DNA of 64,000 nucleotides from Parapristionchus giblindavisi (GCA_943737045.1 CALSFV010000002.1:1798001-1862000), one strand, 5' to 3'; counted from the first letter of the stretch, positions 1-12,600 are shown. Numbers and translations: made by a program. Notes: generated by a model from the sequence alone, not told the origin.

Positions 1-80
1 CGTAATCAGCATCGAAAACTGATACTAGTTATTGCCATCTCATATGACGAGGACCAGTTGCGACCATCCCCTTGTAAGCA
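1..80. repeat. Terminal fragment of a foldback repeat family
   Basis: The first 80 bases resemble the right end of the foldback element at 29062-31591: both contain AATCAGCATCGAAAACT, then a similar stretch ending in a CCTTGT-AAGC-type terminus. The window therefore probably begins inside another copy of that family. Similarity was judged by eye and is imperfect. Confidence 0.55.
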
Positions 81-671
81 CAACTTTGTAGATGTGCTTA
101 GTAGATGCTTAGGCATATCATACCAAATGTTTTTAAATATATATTTTTAGAAAAAAAAGCGGATGGGAAATATGAACATAATATGGTTTGAAATTTTTTT
201 TCGAATTTTCTCTCCAAGAAGCGGAATCCTTCCGAAATTGGCATGGTGGTGCCCTATAACCATGTGATAATACTTGTTGAATCAGATGCCCGTAGCTCAG
301 CTACAGACTGATGACATTTTTAATAAATTTTGATGGGTCAGGCGAAATTAGCAAATTCCTCCGAGCGATAAGTTAGCAACGTGGTTAATGGCTTAGAACG
401 GTCACCGATAGTTGTTCGTTCCTCACATATAATTTTTCTAATAGAAAAAAAATCTACATGCGAATAAACCTATTTTTTACGATCGCACTTCGGCATTTCA
501 AGAATGATGAAATCATTTCATCATCGTAGGTAATAATCAATACAATATAAAAAAAATTGTCTCCAATGGTCACACTATTTAATAAAACAGGCCAAATACG
601 AAGAAAGTTATAGCGATTCAAATTTTGGTGCCATACTTTTGCACGGTATTGATCGTTTCAACAGATCTACG
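81..671. other. Intergenic, no gene seen
   Basis: AT-rich sequence without a convincing ORF or exon chain. A short perfect palindrome (GATGAAATCATTTCATC) lies near 506-522. Nothing else could be supported. Confidence 0.5.
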
Positions 672-1181
672 CACTCACAGAAAAAACCCTTAGGCTTTGA
701 AGCCCTAGCCCAAACCCTAAGTCTTTTCAGAGTCAAAACCCTTACTATCAAGGGATTGAACCGTGCGCCAACAAGGGTTGAAACCCTTATACGTAAGTGT
801 TTGAAACCCTTAAATGCAAGGCTTTCAAACCCTTACTCGAGTCGCGGCTATGCTGTCCCCACGCCTCCCTCTTGTAGGGACTATGAGTTCTGCGCGGTTC
901 ACCAACATGTCCGGATAGCGCAGTGGGTAGTGCGATTGCCTAATATGCCGTAGGATGCGCTCTCGCCAGTTCGATTCCCTCTCTGACAAGTCTTTTGCAA
1001 CTTTAATACTATTCAGTAACTCTTTTCCAGATAACTAGGTAAGGGTTTCAAACCCTAGCATGCAAGGGTATGAAAGCCTAACATGCAAGGATTTCGAAAC
1101 CCTTACAGGTGAGTGTTTGGTGCACAGGGGTACATGAGTTAGGGCAACAAACCCTAGATTGTAAGGGTTTTTCTGTGAGTG
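672..1181. mobile_element. Non-autonomous DNA element, CACTA-like ends, 510 bp
   Basis: The element starts CACTCACAGAAAAAACCC and ends with the inverted equivalent (GGGTTTTTCTGTGAGTG). The dinucleotide CG flanks both sides (670-671 and 1182-1183) as a possible 2-bp target duplication. Just inside each end is a cluster of AAACCCTTA / TAAGGGTTT motifs in both orientations, the kind of subterminal repeat known from CACTA/EnSpm elements. The middle holds a tRNA-like sequence (908-988). No transposase is present. The superfamily is inferred from ends, duplication length and subterminal repeats; the ends are shared with 2211-2650 and 33889-36650. Confidence 0.6.
908..988 (+). pseudogene. tRNA-like sequence inside the CACTA-like element
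   Basis: A D-arm-like block (TAGCGCAGTGGGTAGTGCG) and a T-arm-like block with GTTCGATTC are spaced as in a tRNA. The first four bases TGTC could pair with GACA at the end. The anticodon arm is not clean, so a functional tRNA is unlikely; a tRNA-derived promoter module is more probable. Confidence 0.45.
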
Positions 1182-2210
1182 CGTCATTATGTTTTTTGAA
1201 TTATATTTTTCTAGATATTTCGTCTCGTAATATAATCTATAATAGTTCAATTTGATCAACGTTTAAGCAGAGTTCTTCATAATCATCGTATATTATCCAC
1301 TATAACTGTACACAGATTTTCCAGTAATTACAGAATTGAGAAGTAAACACGGATTATTGTTGGTATGATACTTGTTGATAAAATGTTATATGATGAACCG
1401 ATTTGATCAACACATGTGATCTGGGGAGATCAAAGATCTTGTCTCCGTAATTATGCCGCACCCTGTATAAGGTTAGTCCAATGAAGAAACAAATCAAATA
1501 AAATCAAATAATTTTATTCCTGTATAAGAATGGTATTCTTATACAGGAATAAAACAGGAATAAAGTACGGGATGGTATTCAGTACTTCTTATCACGTTAT
1601 ACGAGGTCAGGAATGACTAGTCTTCTTACGCCAAAGACGTCGGTCCAGTGCATCGTTCGGTTGGGAAGCACTTGAGAAGATAACTCACAATCCGAGATTG
1701 AACACGACCAAAACGAACACAGCGAATCCGAGTACCATGGGAAAGACGAACTAGTAGAGACTTGCAACAAGTGGAGATACGGCCGTCTTGTTGCGTAGAC
1801 TGTCGCCGGGCTTCAACTCTATCCACTAATTACGGAGCGAAAGACATTTCGACCGCTCAGCACGAATGAAAGAGAAGAAACAAATAACAAATATATTATT
1901 TATTTATTTATTTAACAATAAATAAATAAATGATCTGGGGAAGATTGGATTTGGAAGACAGAACTTCACATAAACACAATTTGTTGATTTCTTGAACGGT
2001 AGGATTGAGCGCTTCCCTACGGTAGACGGCATCATAATTCAGGCTCCCACTTGCGGCTAGCCGAGTTTTTTTCGTATCATGATGTCTTCCTGTTATCGTA
2101 TGTGTTGGTTAAGATAATCGTCGATTTCAAAACATATTTATGCATTAGTCAGCCCCGGGAGGAAGAAAAGAATATGAGTGAGCAGTAATCTATATCACAT
2201 TCGCACATTG
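1182..2210. repeat. Intergenic with a probable LINE 3'-end remnant (about 1490-1860)
   Basis: Around 1490-1610 the minus strand reads like 40580-40700: a conserved block with GTGATAAGAAG, ATACCATCCC and TTATACAGG, ending in ATTTG-type tandem repeats. This is typical of a non-LTR retrotransposon 3' terminus. The adjoining 1620-1860 has several open frames but no motif I recognise. The remainder (1183-1490 and 1860-2210) shows no gene. Confidence 0.35.
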
Positions 2211-2650
2211 CACTCAGAGAAAAAACCCTTAAATGCAAGGGTTTAAAACCCTAGTTGGCATGCTGCGCTGTATATAACCCTTACGGGTAAGGGTTTCGAT
2301 GCCCTTACCCATAAGGGTTTCAACCCTTACATGCTAGGGTTTCAAACCCTTAGTGACCTCGAAAAGACGCAGAATTAAAGTTGCAAAAGATTTTGCTCAG
2401 AGTAGGAATCGACCAGGCGGAGGCGCACCACTCCGAGCACTACCCAAGGGCTCTACCCATTGCGCTGCAAGGAGATGTTGTTGCACTGACAGAACTCATA
2501 TATCATACAAAGGGGAGGCGTGGGGCCTTACAAATAAGGGTTTCAAACCCTAGTTGGGGCTCTGGCCAAACCCTTAATAGTAAGGGTTTTGTCTCTGCAA
2601 TTCCTTAGGATTTGGGTTAGGGTTTACCCTTAGGGTTTTTTCTCTGAGTG
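2211..2650. mobile_element. Non-autonomous DNA element, CACTA-like ends, 440 bp
   Basis: Starts CACTCAGAGAAAAAACCC and ends GGGTTTTTTCTCTGAGTG, with TG on both sides (2209-2210 and 2651-2652). Repeated AAACCCTTA / TAAGGGTTT motifs occupy both flanks, as in 672-1181. The centre again holds a tRNA-like sequence, here on the minus strand. No coding capacity was recognised. Confidence 0.6.
2397..2480 (-). pseudogene. tRNA-like sequence inside the second CACTA-like element
   Basis: Read on the minus strand there is an A-box-like GCGCAATGGGTAGAGC block followed by a T-arm-like GGTCGATTCC block at tRNA spacing. Acceptor pairing is not convincing. It differs from the tRNA-like block at 908-988, so the two elements did not simply copy one insert. 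Confidence 0.4.
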
Positions 2651-3788
2651 TGGTGTTGTGATTCATGACAGGGTTACTTCATAGATCAATAAGTATTCTT
2701 TCTTCAATTCATCGGTTCATAGTGTGAGCAGTGAAAAGAATGTACTTTTTTTAAATTAAATTTTCTTCTTGCAGAGTTTCATAAATTCACTCTTTATCAT
2801 TCACTAAAATTTCGAAAGAATATAAAAAATGACGTAAGAGTTGATGAGACGACAAGGAGAGCGGGGATTTCTGCTTGTCTTTGATTGACCGAGCTGAAAA
2901 TAAGCTTCGGGCAATGATTTTTTTAACTTAAACAGTTACTGTGTTTCTAGAGTTTGAAGAGCCCTCATGGATGAGGCAAAGGTTTTAAATACAAACAACT
3001 AAAGGTAAACAGATGATAATAAATACAATTTGATGACAAAGTTAAAATAAAATAATTGATAGTACAAGTGTTAAAATAAGAAGAAGCGAAAAGAACTGTA
3101 ACAGCTAGGTCACAGTATTTTAAAAATTACGAAGATGATTATAGATGGAAACAGATGAAAACAGATGATTATCCGAATGGAATGATTACTGATTAATAAA
3201 GATTATCTTGACGGAGCATAGTGTTGATAATGTTCGCAAATAGATTATAACAAGGGTGTGATTAAATTCGACTTTTTTCTCTCTTTTTTCAATGCAATGC
3301 CGACAATAGTTCAATTTTGCTGTATATATATTTTTTTTAAATTTTATTATATTGTTTTTTTTAAATTTTTATTTTTACGGTATGTTCACTCGGACATTCC
3401 GGATTAGAAAATTTGTGTGTTCAGCGTAAATAAATCGTGATCAAGACGTCCAATGTTTGTCCTCTCTATCTACAATTTAGTCATAACGGTAGAAGCACTT
3501 CGTCAGCATATTAGTAAGCTGTTACTAAAGACTGAACAAAGCCACTCCCACCGATCATTTTTTCCAGTGAATTTCTTCATTGACGAGGGTCTTGGATGTC
3601 CTCCGAGGATTTTGCGTTGAATTTTATTTATAATTTTTAACGAATAGTTTTCGTTATATTCTATATAATTATCGCCTTGTCATAACGAAATCGCACTAGA
3701 TTATTGAAGGCACTCCTCGGCACTGTGTGCGAATAACATAAATGTATTCACCTATTAAATTATTTTTCTTTAAATCCGTATATTGTAG
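2651..3788. other. Intergenic region upstream of the coiled-coil gene
   Basis: AT-rich, with no convincing exon. It presumably includes the promoter of the downstream gene, although the ATG at 3789 lies directly behind a TTGTAG acceptor. An upstream exon or a spliced-leader site must therefore be considered. Confidence 0.4.
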
Positions 3789-6700
3789 ATGAATCAGTGC
3801 TGTGAAGATCTTTATCAACAGTTAACGGAAGCGATTCGACAACTTGAGGAGGAAAAAAGCAAAAGAGAAGAAGAAAACAAGAAGAATAAAGAAATCACCG
3901 AAATTCGGGAACATGAGGTGGCAAATTACTTTACTACATAAATTCACTTTTAATAAATTATCAATTTTGTGTGTCTTGAAGTTTTTTATATATTTTAACA
4001 GTTTTGAACGACTCTAAAATGTGGTATGCTATATGCTATAAATTGATTGATTGATTGGTTGTAAAATAATTCAATTCAGCTACAACAATATATCGATGAA
4101 ATATCTAGAGGACAGGTTCAGTTAGACAACGTAGAGGAATTGTTCAGTGAAACGTGAGCTATAATAATATTTTTTTCATTTTAAACGTGTATTATTCAAA
4201 GTGATGAAATGAAAAACAAGAGAAAAAGAGGCGAGAGCATTACTAATTCTTCACTACACATTTCAAAATCGATGTTTCACCTTTTTCGATGGTTGCATTA
4301 TTGATTCATTAGTAAATGTTCCTCCAATATAATGACCTGATCCGTCTTTTCGAAGTTAAACATCATCTTTTGAGAAGTAGAGCAGCTATGCCTATTGCTA
4401 CTTGAGAACTCGTTGAGTAATTGATAAACAAGAAGCGTTGAGACAAATAGAAATATAATTATGCATAATTATTGAGGCCTGAATGCCATCGGCGTATGCA
4501 AATACTACAAAATCAGCTCGATGAGGCTACTGCGACTGTTCAATCGGAACGAAGAAATCGAGAAGAGTTGGAACTCAGAAATAGAGAGTTGATGGAAAGA
4601 CACACCGCACAGGTTTATCAACATTGAAAATAGAATCTGATAGATATGTTGATTGAAAAATTAATTAATGCGAAAATTATTTGAGATGAAACAGCTCCCT
4701 GTTAATTGAAACCATTCCTGCAACACTTTAAGTAAAGGAAGAGAAAGAGTCAGTGCGGTGTTACATTTTAAAAACGTGAGCACGCCAAACTTTACGGCGG
4801 AGGTTACTGCGTGCGCACGTTTTGAAAATGTAACGCCACATCAAGTTGGACATCGTATCATGCCGATTAATTGCCACAAGTCAGGTGAAACAATTTGAGG
4901 TCGAGATTTCTGTATTGCGTTCTTCAGTCGCTGACGCCAATCTTTTAAAACAACAGATGATGGACACACAAAAGTGAGCGAATTTTCGCCGTGTTTTTTT
5001 TGGATTCATATGAAAATCGAATTCTTTTTTACAATATTAATGTATTTTTAAATTGTAATGACACTGAAGACTTTTCAGTGTGATAAAGGATTCCGAAGTT
5101 ATGGTTGAAGCTCTTCAAAGACAATTGAAAGATGCAACTGGAATAATCGAAGAAAAACAAAGAATAATCACAGATGAAGATAGAAGCCGAATTGAACGTT
5201 ATGAGAAAGTTCAAACACAGGTACACATTTCACAAACAGCGAGAGAATATTGTTTGATTAGAAAACCGTAGAGAAATACTTCTGTACCTTGGTAAATATT
5301 TATTACGACTACTCAATATATACCATATTGCATCTCCATATCCACCATCGCTCCCATATTGCTTTTCTCCTTCATTATTCATGATTTAACTGATGGATAA
5401 ATCAAGCAAATGAAAAAAATTATTTTGTAAAATATGACATTTTCAGCTGAAGCAATACGAGAAGGAGATTACTGGATTACGTAATGACACTAAAGAATTA
5501 TTTGATCAAGTGACGGTAGCGCAAAAGTGAGTCAAGGACATTTATCATAATTTCGTGTACTTTTTTTAAAATCAAATGGAATAAAAAGGATACACATTTT
5601 TAGTGCCAAAAAGGATTCTGATGCTATGATTGAAGCTCTGCAAAAGCAATTGGATGAGGCAAATAGGAAAATCGTCGAAGAACAGCGAAGATATGCAGAA
5701 GAAAGACGCAGAGTAACTGAACTTGAACCCGAAATTGAAACTCAGGCAAATTTTTCTCATGATATTGTTTGGTATACCGTTGGTGAATGTGCCAGTATTT
5801 CTCTGTAAACAAATGAAGTAACATGAAGATGAATTCGGGCATTTTCAGGTGAAGCGGTACCTAGATGACACTGCTGTATTGCGTACAAATGCGAACGGCG
5901 CTAATAAACTGGTTGAAGCTCTGCAAAAGCAATTGGATGAGGCAAATAGGAAAATCGTCGAAGAACAGCGAAGATATGCAGATGAAAGACGCAGAGTAAC
6001 TGAACTTGAACCCGAAATTGAAACTCAGGCAAATTTTTCTCATGATATTGTTTGGTATACCGTTGGTGAATGTGCCAGTATTTATCTGTAAACAAATGAA
6101 GTAACATGAAGATGAATTCGGGCATTTTCAGGTGAAGCGGTACCTAGATGACACTGCTGTATTGCGTACAAATGCGAACGGCGCTAATAAACTGGTTGAA
6201 GCTCTGCAAAAGCAATTGGATGAGGCAAATAGGAAAATCGTCGAAGAACAGCGAAGATATGCAGATGAAAGACGCAGAGTAACTGAACTTGAACCCGAAA
6301 TTGAAACTCAGGCAAATTTTTCTCATGATATTGTTTGGTATACCGTTGGTGAATATGCCAGTATTTCTCTGTAAACAAATGAAGAAACATGAAGATGAAT
6401 TCGGGCATTTTCAGGTGAAGCGGTTCCTAGATGACACTGCTGTATTGCGTACAAATGCGAACGGCGCTAATAAACTGGTTGAAGCTCTGCAAAAGCAATT
6501 GGATGAGGCAAACAGGAGAATCGTCGAGGAACAGCGAATAGTAACGGAACTTGAAGAAAACTTTCAAACTCAGGCAAAATATCGCATTTCTCATGATACT
6601 GTTTGATATACCGTTGGTGAATGTGCCAGTATTTCTCTGTAAACAAATGAAGTAACATGAAGATGAATTCGGGCCTATTCAGGTGAAGCAGTACGAAGAT

Positions 6701-8590
6701 GAAATTGCTGTATTGCATACAAATGCGAATGACGCTAATCAACTAAGGAAGCAGATGGAGAAGTGAGTCGATATCCATTATTTTGTATAAAGCGTAGTGA
6801 CCTAACATTTCCAAAATCGGATGACATGCGTGCTTTTCAGTGCCAAACTGGATTCTGACATTATGGTTCAATCTATGCAAAAGCAATTGGATGAGGCAAA
6901 TAGGATAGTCGTTGAAGAACAACGAATATATGCAGAAGAAAGACGAAGAGTAACTGAACTTGATGAGAAAGCTAAAAATCAGGCAAGAATTTGATACGTC
7001 CATCTCATTTAAATTTAAAGAATATCTACTCTCTACGGCAAATCTTTCACAATGTTTGTCAAAGAGTCGGTCGGCCAGAATGTAGAGATTTTATTTCTAT
7101 ACATTAAAAAAAATGTTTTATCTTGCTTGATTGGAATATCGACCGATGCAGTCATAGAAACATCCATCTACTAATATTACTCCAGTAATTTTCTTTTCGT
7201 TATCCAAATCACATAATTTTAGGTTGTAGAATTCGCATACAAGATTGCTGGGATGGAAAGGACAAATAAGGAACGTATTGAAGCAGCCGATAAGTGAGTA
7301 AAACTATGCATTTCATCAAAGTAAACTAAATATCAGTGAACCTTTGCCTTTGATTTTGTCACTTTCCTGTACGATCAATCTCGAACCATTTCGTAAGTAT
7401 TATAAGGGGCAAGTGCCAATTTCAGAAAAGCGAATGACTGTTACTTACATGTCCAAGATCTCCAGGGACATCTCGAAGAAGCTCATAGACGCCTTAGAGA
7501 ACAAGAGGAAAAGAACAAAAAAGAGATCAAGAGACTAATCGATTTAGAAGTGAGCTAAAAGCTGAACTCAAAGTTAATTTTGCTAAAAAATAAAGTATGT
7601 CACCTCATAGCTATCAACTTCATTTAGCGTTTTCGATAAATAACGCATTATGTAAAATCCAAAACTGTTACAGGGCGCCCAATCAACGGAAAGAATCCAA
7701 TTATTGGCCCAATCGGCTAACGAAGAGAGGATTTTAAACAAAAAGTTTTCAGACGCAGCACGGTAATATCGTATTATACGTAACAGGAAATGTAATGGCA
7801 TAAAGGGATTGATGGATGTCGCTATGATAGCGATGTTGGTGAGGGTATTGAATACGATGGCAGTTTGGGAGCTACTAGCGAATCTTGGAAAAAGTAATAA
7901 TAATATCTGGGGAAATCTTAACTAGTCCTACACGGAATTGGGGCGGTGGTAATGTAACTAATAATATTAGTTTCACATTCACCTGTTGTGTTTGTATTTT
8001 CAGGGAACTAACTGAAAAAGAAGCTACCATAGCACAGCTGCAGAGCGATCTCAAGATGGCTCTGCAAAGAATAGAAAATGAGGTTCAAAAGAGGGCAAAC
8101 GAAGATGCAAGTGGCTCCACAATACTATCTGCGGAACAAGATAAGCCAAAAGCAGTATCGGACGGAGTAATTGAAGTCGAGGTATTCGTGATACTAATCT
8201 CTTTACCGCACAGCATTCTAAACTGAATGCATAGTCCTTTCAAATATTAATAAAATCTCCATGGTTGATTTTATAATGTTATTATTGGATTTAATGAGCG
8301 GTTTTAGTGGATTAAATTTCATATATTACATTTGCCAGGAAGACGGATACTCCTTCGTTTTCAATGCTCCATCCGCGCAGTACATCCTCGTACACAAGAA
8401 GCGACTGATCGAGCTTCTTCAGTGCTGTAGATCGTGTAAATACGAAGAGTGTTCACTAACATTCAGCGAGGATGGACTCACCCTGACCTGTAGTGTGTTC
8501 TGTGTGAAGTGTTCCTGCACGCATAATTGGTCGAACATGAGCGAATTGACTGCGTCCAATCAAAATACACTCGAAGAAGAAGCCCCCTAG
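3789..8590 (+). CDS. Coiled-coil protein with C-terminal Cys-rich domain (17 exons, 748 aa)
   Basis: Exons: 3789-3917, 4080-4153, 4477-4612, 4885-4973, 5079-5220, 5447-5526, 5604-5745, 5849-6028, 6132-6311, 6415-6573, 6683-6762, 6841-6982, 7223-7293, 7426-7549, 7674-7762, 8004-8181, 8339-8590. Phases agree throughout. Residues 1 to about 640 are Glu/Lys/Arg/Gln-rich heptad-like sequence, expected to form a long coiled coil, with a repeated module (LQKQLDEANR, VTELE, then VK-Y-D). The last exon is different: a hydrophobic start, then CCRSC and CVKC pairs and HNWSN, resembling the zinc-ribbon found in some transposon-derived proteins. Five introns begin with GC. The start follows a TTGTAG acceptor, so it is either trans-spliced or an internal exon of a longer gene. 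Exon 3 has the weakest acceptor. Function unknown; a structural or scaffold role is only a guess. Confidence 0.75.
5849..6573 (+). repeat. Tandem exon-intron duplication, 283-bp unit
   Basis: Three consecutive units begin at 5849, 6132 and 6415. Each consists of a 159-180-bp exon and a roughly 103-109-bp intron starting GCAAA and ending TTTTCAG or TATTCAG. Units 1 and 2 are nearly identical; unit 3 has lost seven codons and has diverged near its end. The exon looks like a fusion of the two exon types that alternate elsewhere in the gene (VK-Y type plus LQKQLDEAN type), so an intron was probably lost before amplification. Confidence 0.85.
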
Positions 8591-8758
8591 AGTTATCAAA
8601 CCAACCAAACTCAAACCCTAAGCCGGTTTGCAAACCCTTAATATTACTCGAATCGGCACTATCCTTTCGATCTCTTTATTTTTAGTTTACAGCGTGCTAT
8701 ATCATGATCTATCAACTATTTATACTTTACTTTTGCACCGCATAAAGTATGTATTATC

Positions 8759-8819
<61 letters not shown>

Positions 8820-9699
8820 CAACAGTTATATTATATTTTAGCGTTGAAAAAATAGATGGAAATTCGAGCTGGTTTTACTGATTATTTGTCTAATTGTCTA
8901 TTCTGTTCGACTAAAACTTATATGAATAATTTTTATTTAATATCACCGTTTCGTGAACAATTTACAATGATAAATTATGGTTAAACATGATGCGAATATT
9001 TTTTTCAAAGTTCCCGTGCAGGAGCCAAATAATTCAATACGTTTCTCTCTCTAACAATAAGGTGTTTACAAATATGAAAAACATAATATTTCTGAATATT
9101 TCTTCATCGAATTTTTTTGTCCATGGCAGCTAGTAGCATGGCAATTTCACAAGTATATATTATATGGACAATATTGACTTAAATGGAATGGCACGATATA
9201 TCACACTCAGCTCGATTTTCTCGTTACAACTTGTAACTTACAAGCGTGATATTAGGATGATAGAATTAGCATTTTGTGAAATCAAATACTGGTCAGTGTT
9301 TGCTCATTCATCATTCATCATTCATGATATGCTCACGATCGGTTCACTCGCATTATCTCCTCATATTTCTGCTGCTTTTCTCGGGAACACTCACCGGTCG
9401 AGAGATTGCTAAGGTAATTTAAGACAAGTACTTATTGTTAGTGTTAGACGCAGCGTTTCAAGAGCGGTTATGGTGTGAAAGCGAAAAAGAGAACGAAAAG
9501 AGGGAGTCTGTCCAGGTGAAAAAGAGCTGACGACGAAAAAAAGACGCTTCGCGGACGAGGGAGTACGCAAAAGTTAGAGACGCAGACGTCGACACCATTT
9601 TATGGCATTTTGTCAATTTTTTTCGCTTTCCCCGCGTTGTAGAAGCGCAGTGTCAGAGACTTTAAGTGATTAAGGTTTTTAAGAGTGCATTAATTTCAG
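8591..9699. other. Region between the two exon chains, with a microsatellite
   Basis: Contains AAACCCTTA-like sequence at 8605-8650 (perhaps a CACTA-like remnant), the TTA microsatellite at 8757-8819 and a GC-richer stretch at 9450-9660. The last is weakly similar to 38960-39180 (a GCAGCGTTTC-type start and purine-rich GAGA runs). No convincing exon or start codon for the following exon chain was found. Confidence 0.4.
8757..8819 (+). repeat. (TTA)n microsatellite
   Basis: About 20 uninterrupted ATT triplets. The frame-wise poly-tyrosine reading is an artefact of the repeat. Confidence 0.95.
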
Positions 9700-12600
9700 G
9701 AGGCAGCATCGAATATACTAAACATTCTCCAAGCCAGTTCTAATAATATTCTTCACAAGTTCTTTGACAATCATCAATTGGAGAACTCCCTGACGTATCT
9801 TGCTTCTGCTGGTGTGAGTATTCATTTAATTTTTTTCTGAGTCGCTGCGTCTTGCCACGCCGTGGTGCTCGACGCGGTGTACGCTACGAGCTCGGGCCGC
9901 CACATCGTGGATGGGACTCTGGTATTTTCAAACTAGTAGTTTACTTATATTTCCCACAAGCCGTAGACTTGCAAGTCTACGGCTAATTAAACGTAAGTTT
10001 ACTAGAAGTGGTGTATAATACGGTAATGCATTTCGTCAAATGTTCTTTCACTAATAGTAAACTAGGACTAAACTACTAGTCTGTGACGTAACGTAAGTAA
10101 TCTACTAGTTTGGAAATACCAGAGGACGGCCTAAGCCGCGAATATCTGTTGTTGTTTTTTCATTACATATCATATTTCGCTATTGTTTGATGATACTAAC
10201 CTAATTGTAAGTATTTCCAGGTGCATTTTGACAAAGGCCGCACTATGGAATTCATGGTGAGATGATCAATAATAAGTTAGTACATAAGTGGTAATAGTAT
10301 TACAAAAGTTATGAGTAATGAGAAGCGGTAAGTAAGTTGATTTTGGCGTATACTGTGGCTGAAACCAATAAAATTACACATCAAATGGTTTCAAATGACA
10401 CAATATGCAAGATGTATTTTGTGTGATGCATCCTCTACATGTGAATAGAGGCCGATCATGTCAAACTTCCTCATCGGTCAATCAATCAATAAATTTTATC
10501 ATTTCAAACAATACTTGCTAGATGAAGATGGGGCGAAAACAGTCATAGGGTGTAATCCATCAGTTGCCTAATTTATGTGTATCTTTCAGACCGACTGTGG
10601 GAAGTCACACAAAGTGAAGAAGAACGCCACTGTTTTTGTAAGTCGACATCTGGAATCACGCTATTTACTGATATTGCTAAAAATATTGTTTCCAACTTCC
10701 AAGTTATACTATTTCTGTGCTTGTATATTGTGTACATAATAATAGAAATAGACGTAGAGAGAAAAGGTAGAGGAAGAGGGACTAAATATTTAAAAACAAA
10801 AAAATAATGGATATTATATCATTGCAGGTGATTGATGAGGCGCGGAATTTGCACGCTCGGAGACACGATAAATTTGTAGGCCAAAATGGAGTTTTGCTTT
10901 TATTTTTAGCGACATAAGATAGTAAAGCTCGTAGTATCTTTATATTATCTTATAGGCACAACCCGGGCTAATTTTACTCTAAGAATATGAGAGTTTCGAA
11001 TGAATGCTTAAAAAGATTAGAATTCAAATTAAAATATGCCTACTTTGCAGTACGCATCGCTGATGTGCCACTTGGTCAGTCAGACATCTGTTGTGTTGTT
11101 TTGGACGGTTGGACATGCACCCAAAAAGGCGAATGTTACTTTTTGTGAATCAGTCAACGCTGTAAGTGGTTTTTTCAACAATACAAGGCTGTTTTGCAAC
11201 TCGTTTACAAGATTTTTGTCGTTCTTGAAGCTAATTTTTTTACTAGTACAATACAAAACTTTATCGCATTCGCGCATTTTCGCTGTGAGTCATGACTGAA
11301 GTTTTTCAAAGATCAATCGCATACCAGTACACATGGCAAAACGGGGTTTAAAAATATTATCATAATTCAATTATTTATTATATCATGCAGCATGATTAAT
11401 GCTTATCATAATGCTATATTTTTATTCAGATGCGAGTGGCCTTTTTATCACCTCGAATCATCGTCACAACCTACGAAGATGTATTCTTTCTTATATTTTA
11501 ATATTAATATTTTAGCTCATAAAAAATGAGATTGAGAAAGCTGTTAATATCTGATCCTTTCAGTATCAAGTTTCGCACCCCTCGCTTCCTCGGTCTAAGA
11601 AATTTTGTCGTCCAATGGTCAGGAATTTAGCGTCACCGCTATTGCAGGTAAGCATCAGGTCACACTGTGTCTTTTCGAGCACCGCCTTCTGCTTTCTCTT
11701 TTATGTCATATTTCAGTCAGTCTCGTGGAGAAACAATATCAGTTTTAATCATAATTTTACTAATTTTCAGTTCAAACGTTTCCGTCCAGGATGGGTCACA
11801 TCCGTTTTGGAAACGAGAGGAGGAATGATTCAGTAATGCGAATTTGATATCTTTCCGCATAAATTCTGACAATTGCCAATTTTACAAAATACAAACAAAA
11901 CAAAGACATATATGGAAAACAAAAACCCCGAGCTACACTCTGGTCACACTCTTTCACTGTCTTTATAGACGAGAGAGCTTTGCGAGAGCGGAGACTAAAA
12001 TCGGGCGTGTCATTTAGAAATAATTTATTTACAGGATGGATGTAACTGAGTATGATAAATCATTTGTCGTCGAAAATCTTCTCGAGCTTGCTCTTCGATC
12101 AAAATCAATTAACGAGAACCGGGTAAAATTATTGTTTAAAAATTTTTTTTTCTCAATTTCTGTAAAGTGTTTATGGCGTTCAGTCAGTGAGAGTTGAGAG
12201 GCATTAACAATCTTTATTAACAGATCAACGGACCCCGCTTCCAACAGCTCAACACTGCGGAAACTATCGCCAAAGTTCATAACGAAATTGAGGTTTCCAT
12301 TTTTTGCAGTCTTTTTAGTACAATAGACGTACTAGCCGAAATACCATAAGGCATATTAAAATTTACATTTAACGTGAATGTGAATCTGTTAATATTTTTA
12401 ATTTCATTACAAAAAATAAAACTAAAACTATTCGTAGTTCAATTATTTTCACGTAAAATTCAGGCGAAGAAGCAGAAATATGACCGGGTAATGTCGCATG
12501 TTGGACCGTATCTTATCCTCGCCTTCATCCCTATATTAACCTTTGCCGCAATGGTCGTTGCTGCGATAGTGCTTAATCCTCAGGTTTGCTATTCTATCTA

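Noticed and set aside
680..2640. Telomere-like CCCTAA / AAGGGTTT sequence suggesting an internal telomere
   Set aside because: The motifs are short, alternate in orientation and are confined within the ends of two mobile elements.
5849..6400. Three separate short genes at 5849, 6132 and 6289
   Set aside because: They are tandem exons of the coiled-coil gene that run past the GC donors into introns.
7344..7538. 64-aa ORF
   Set aside because: It overlaps exon 7426-7549 in another frame; the phase-matched frame continues the coiled coil.
8628..8855. ORF with a poly-tyrosine run
   Set aside because: It is the TTA microsatellite read in one frame; there is no motif and no splice context.
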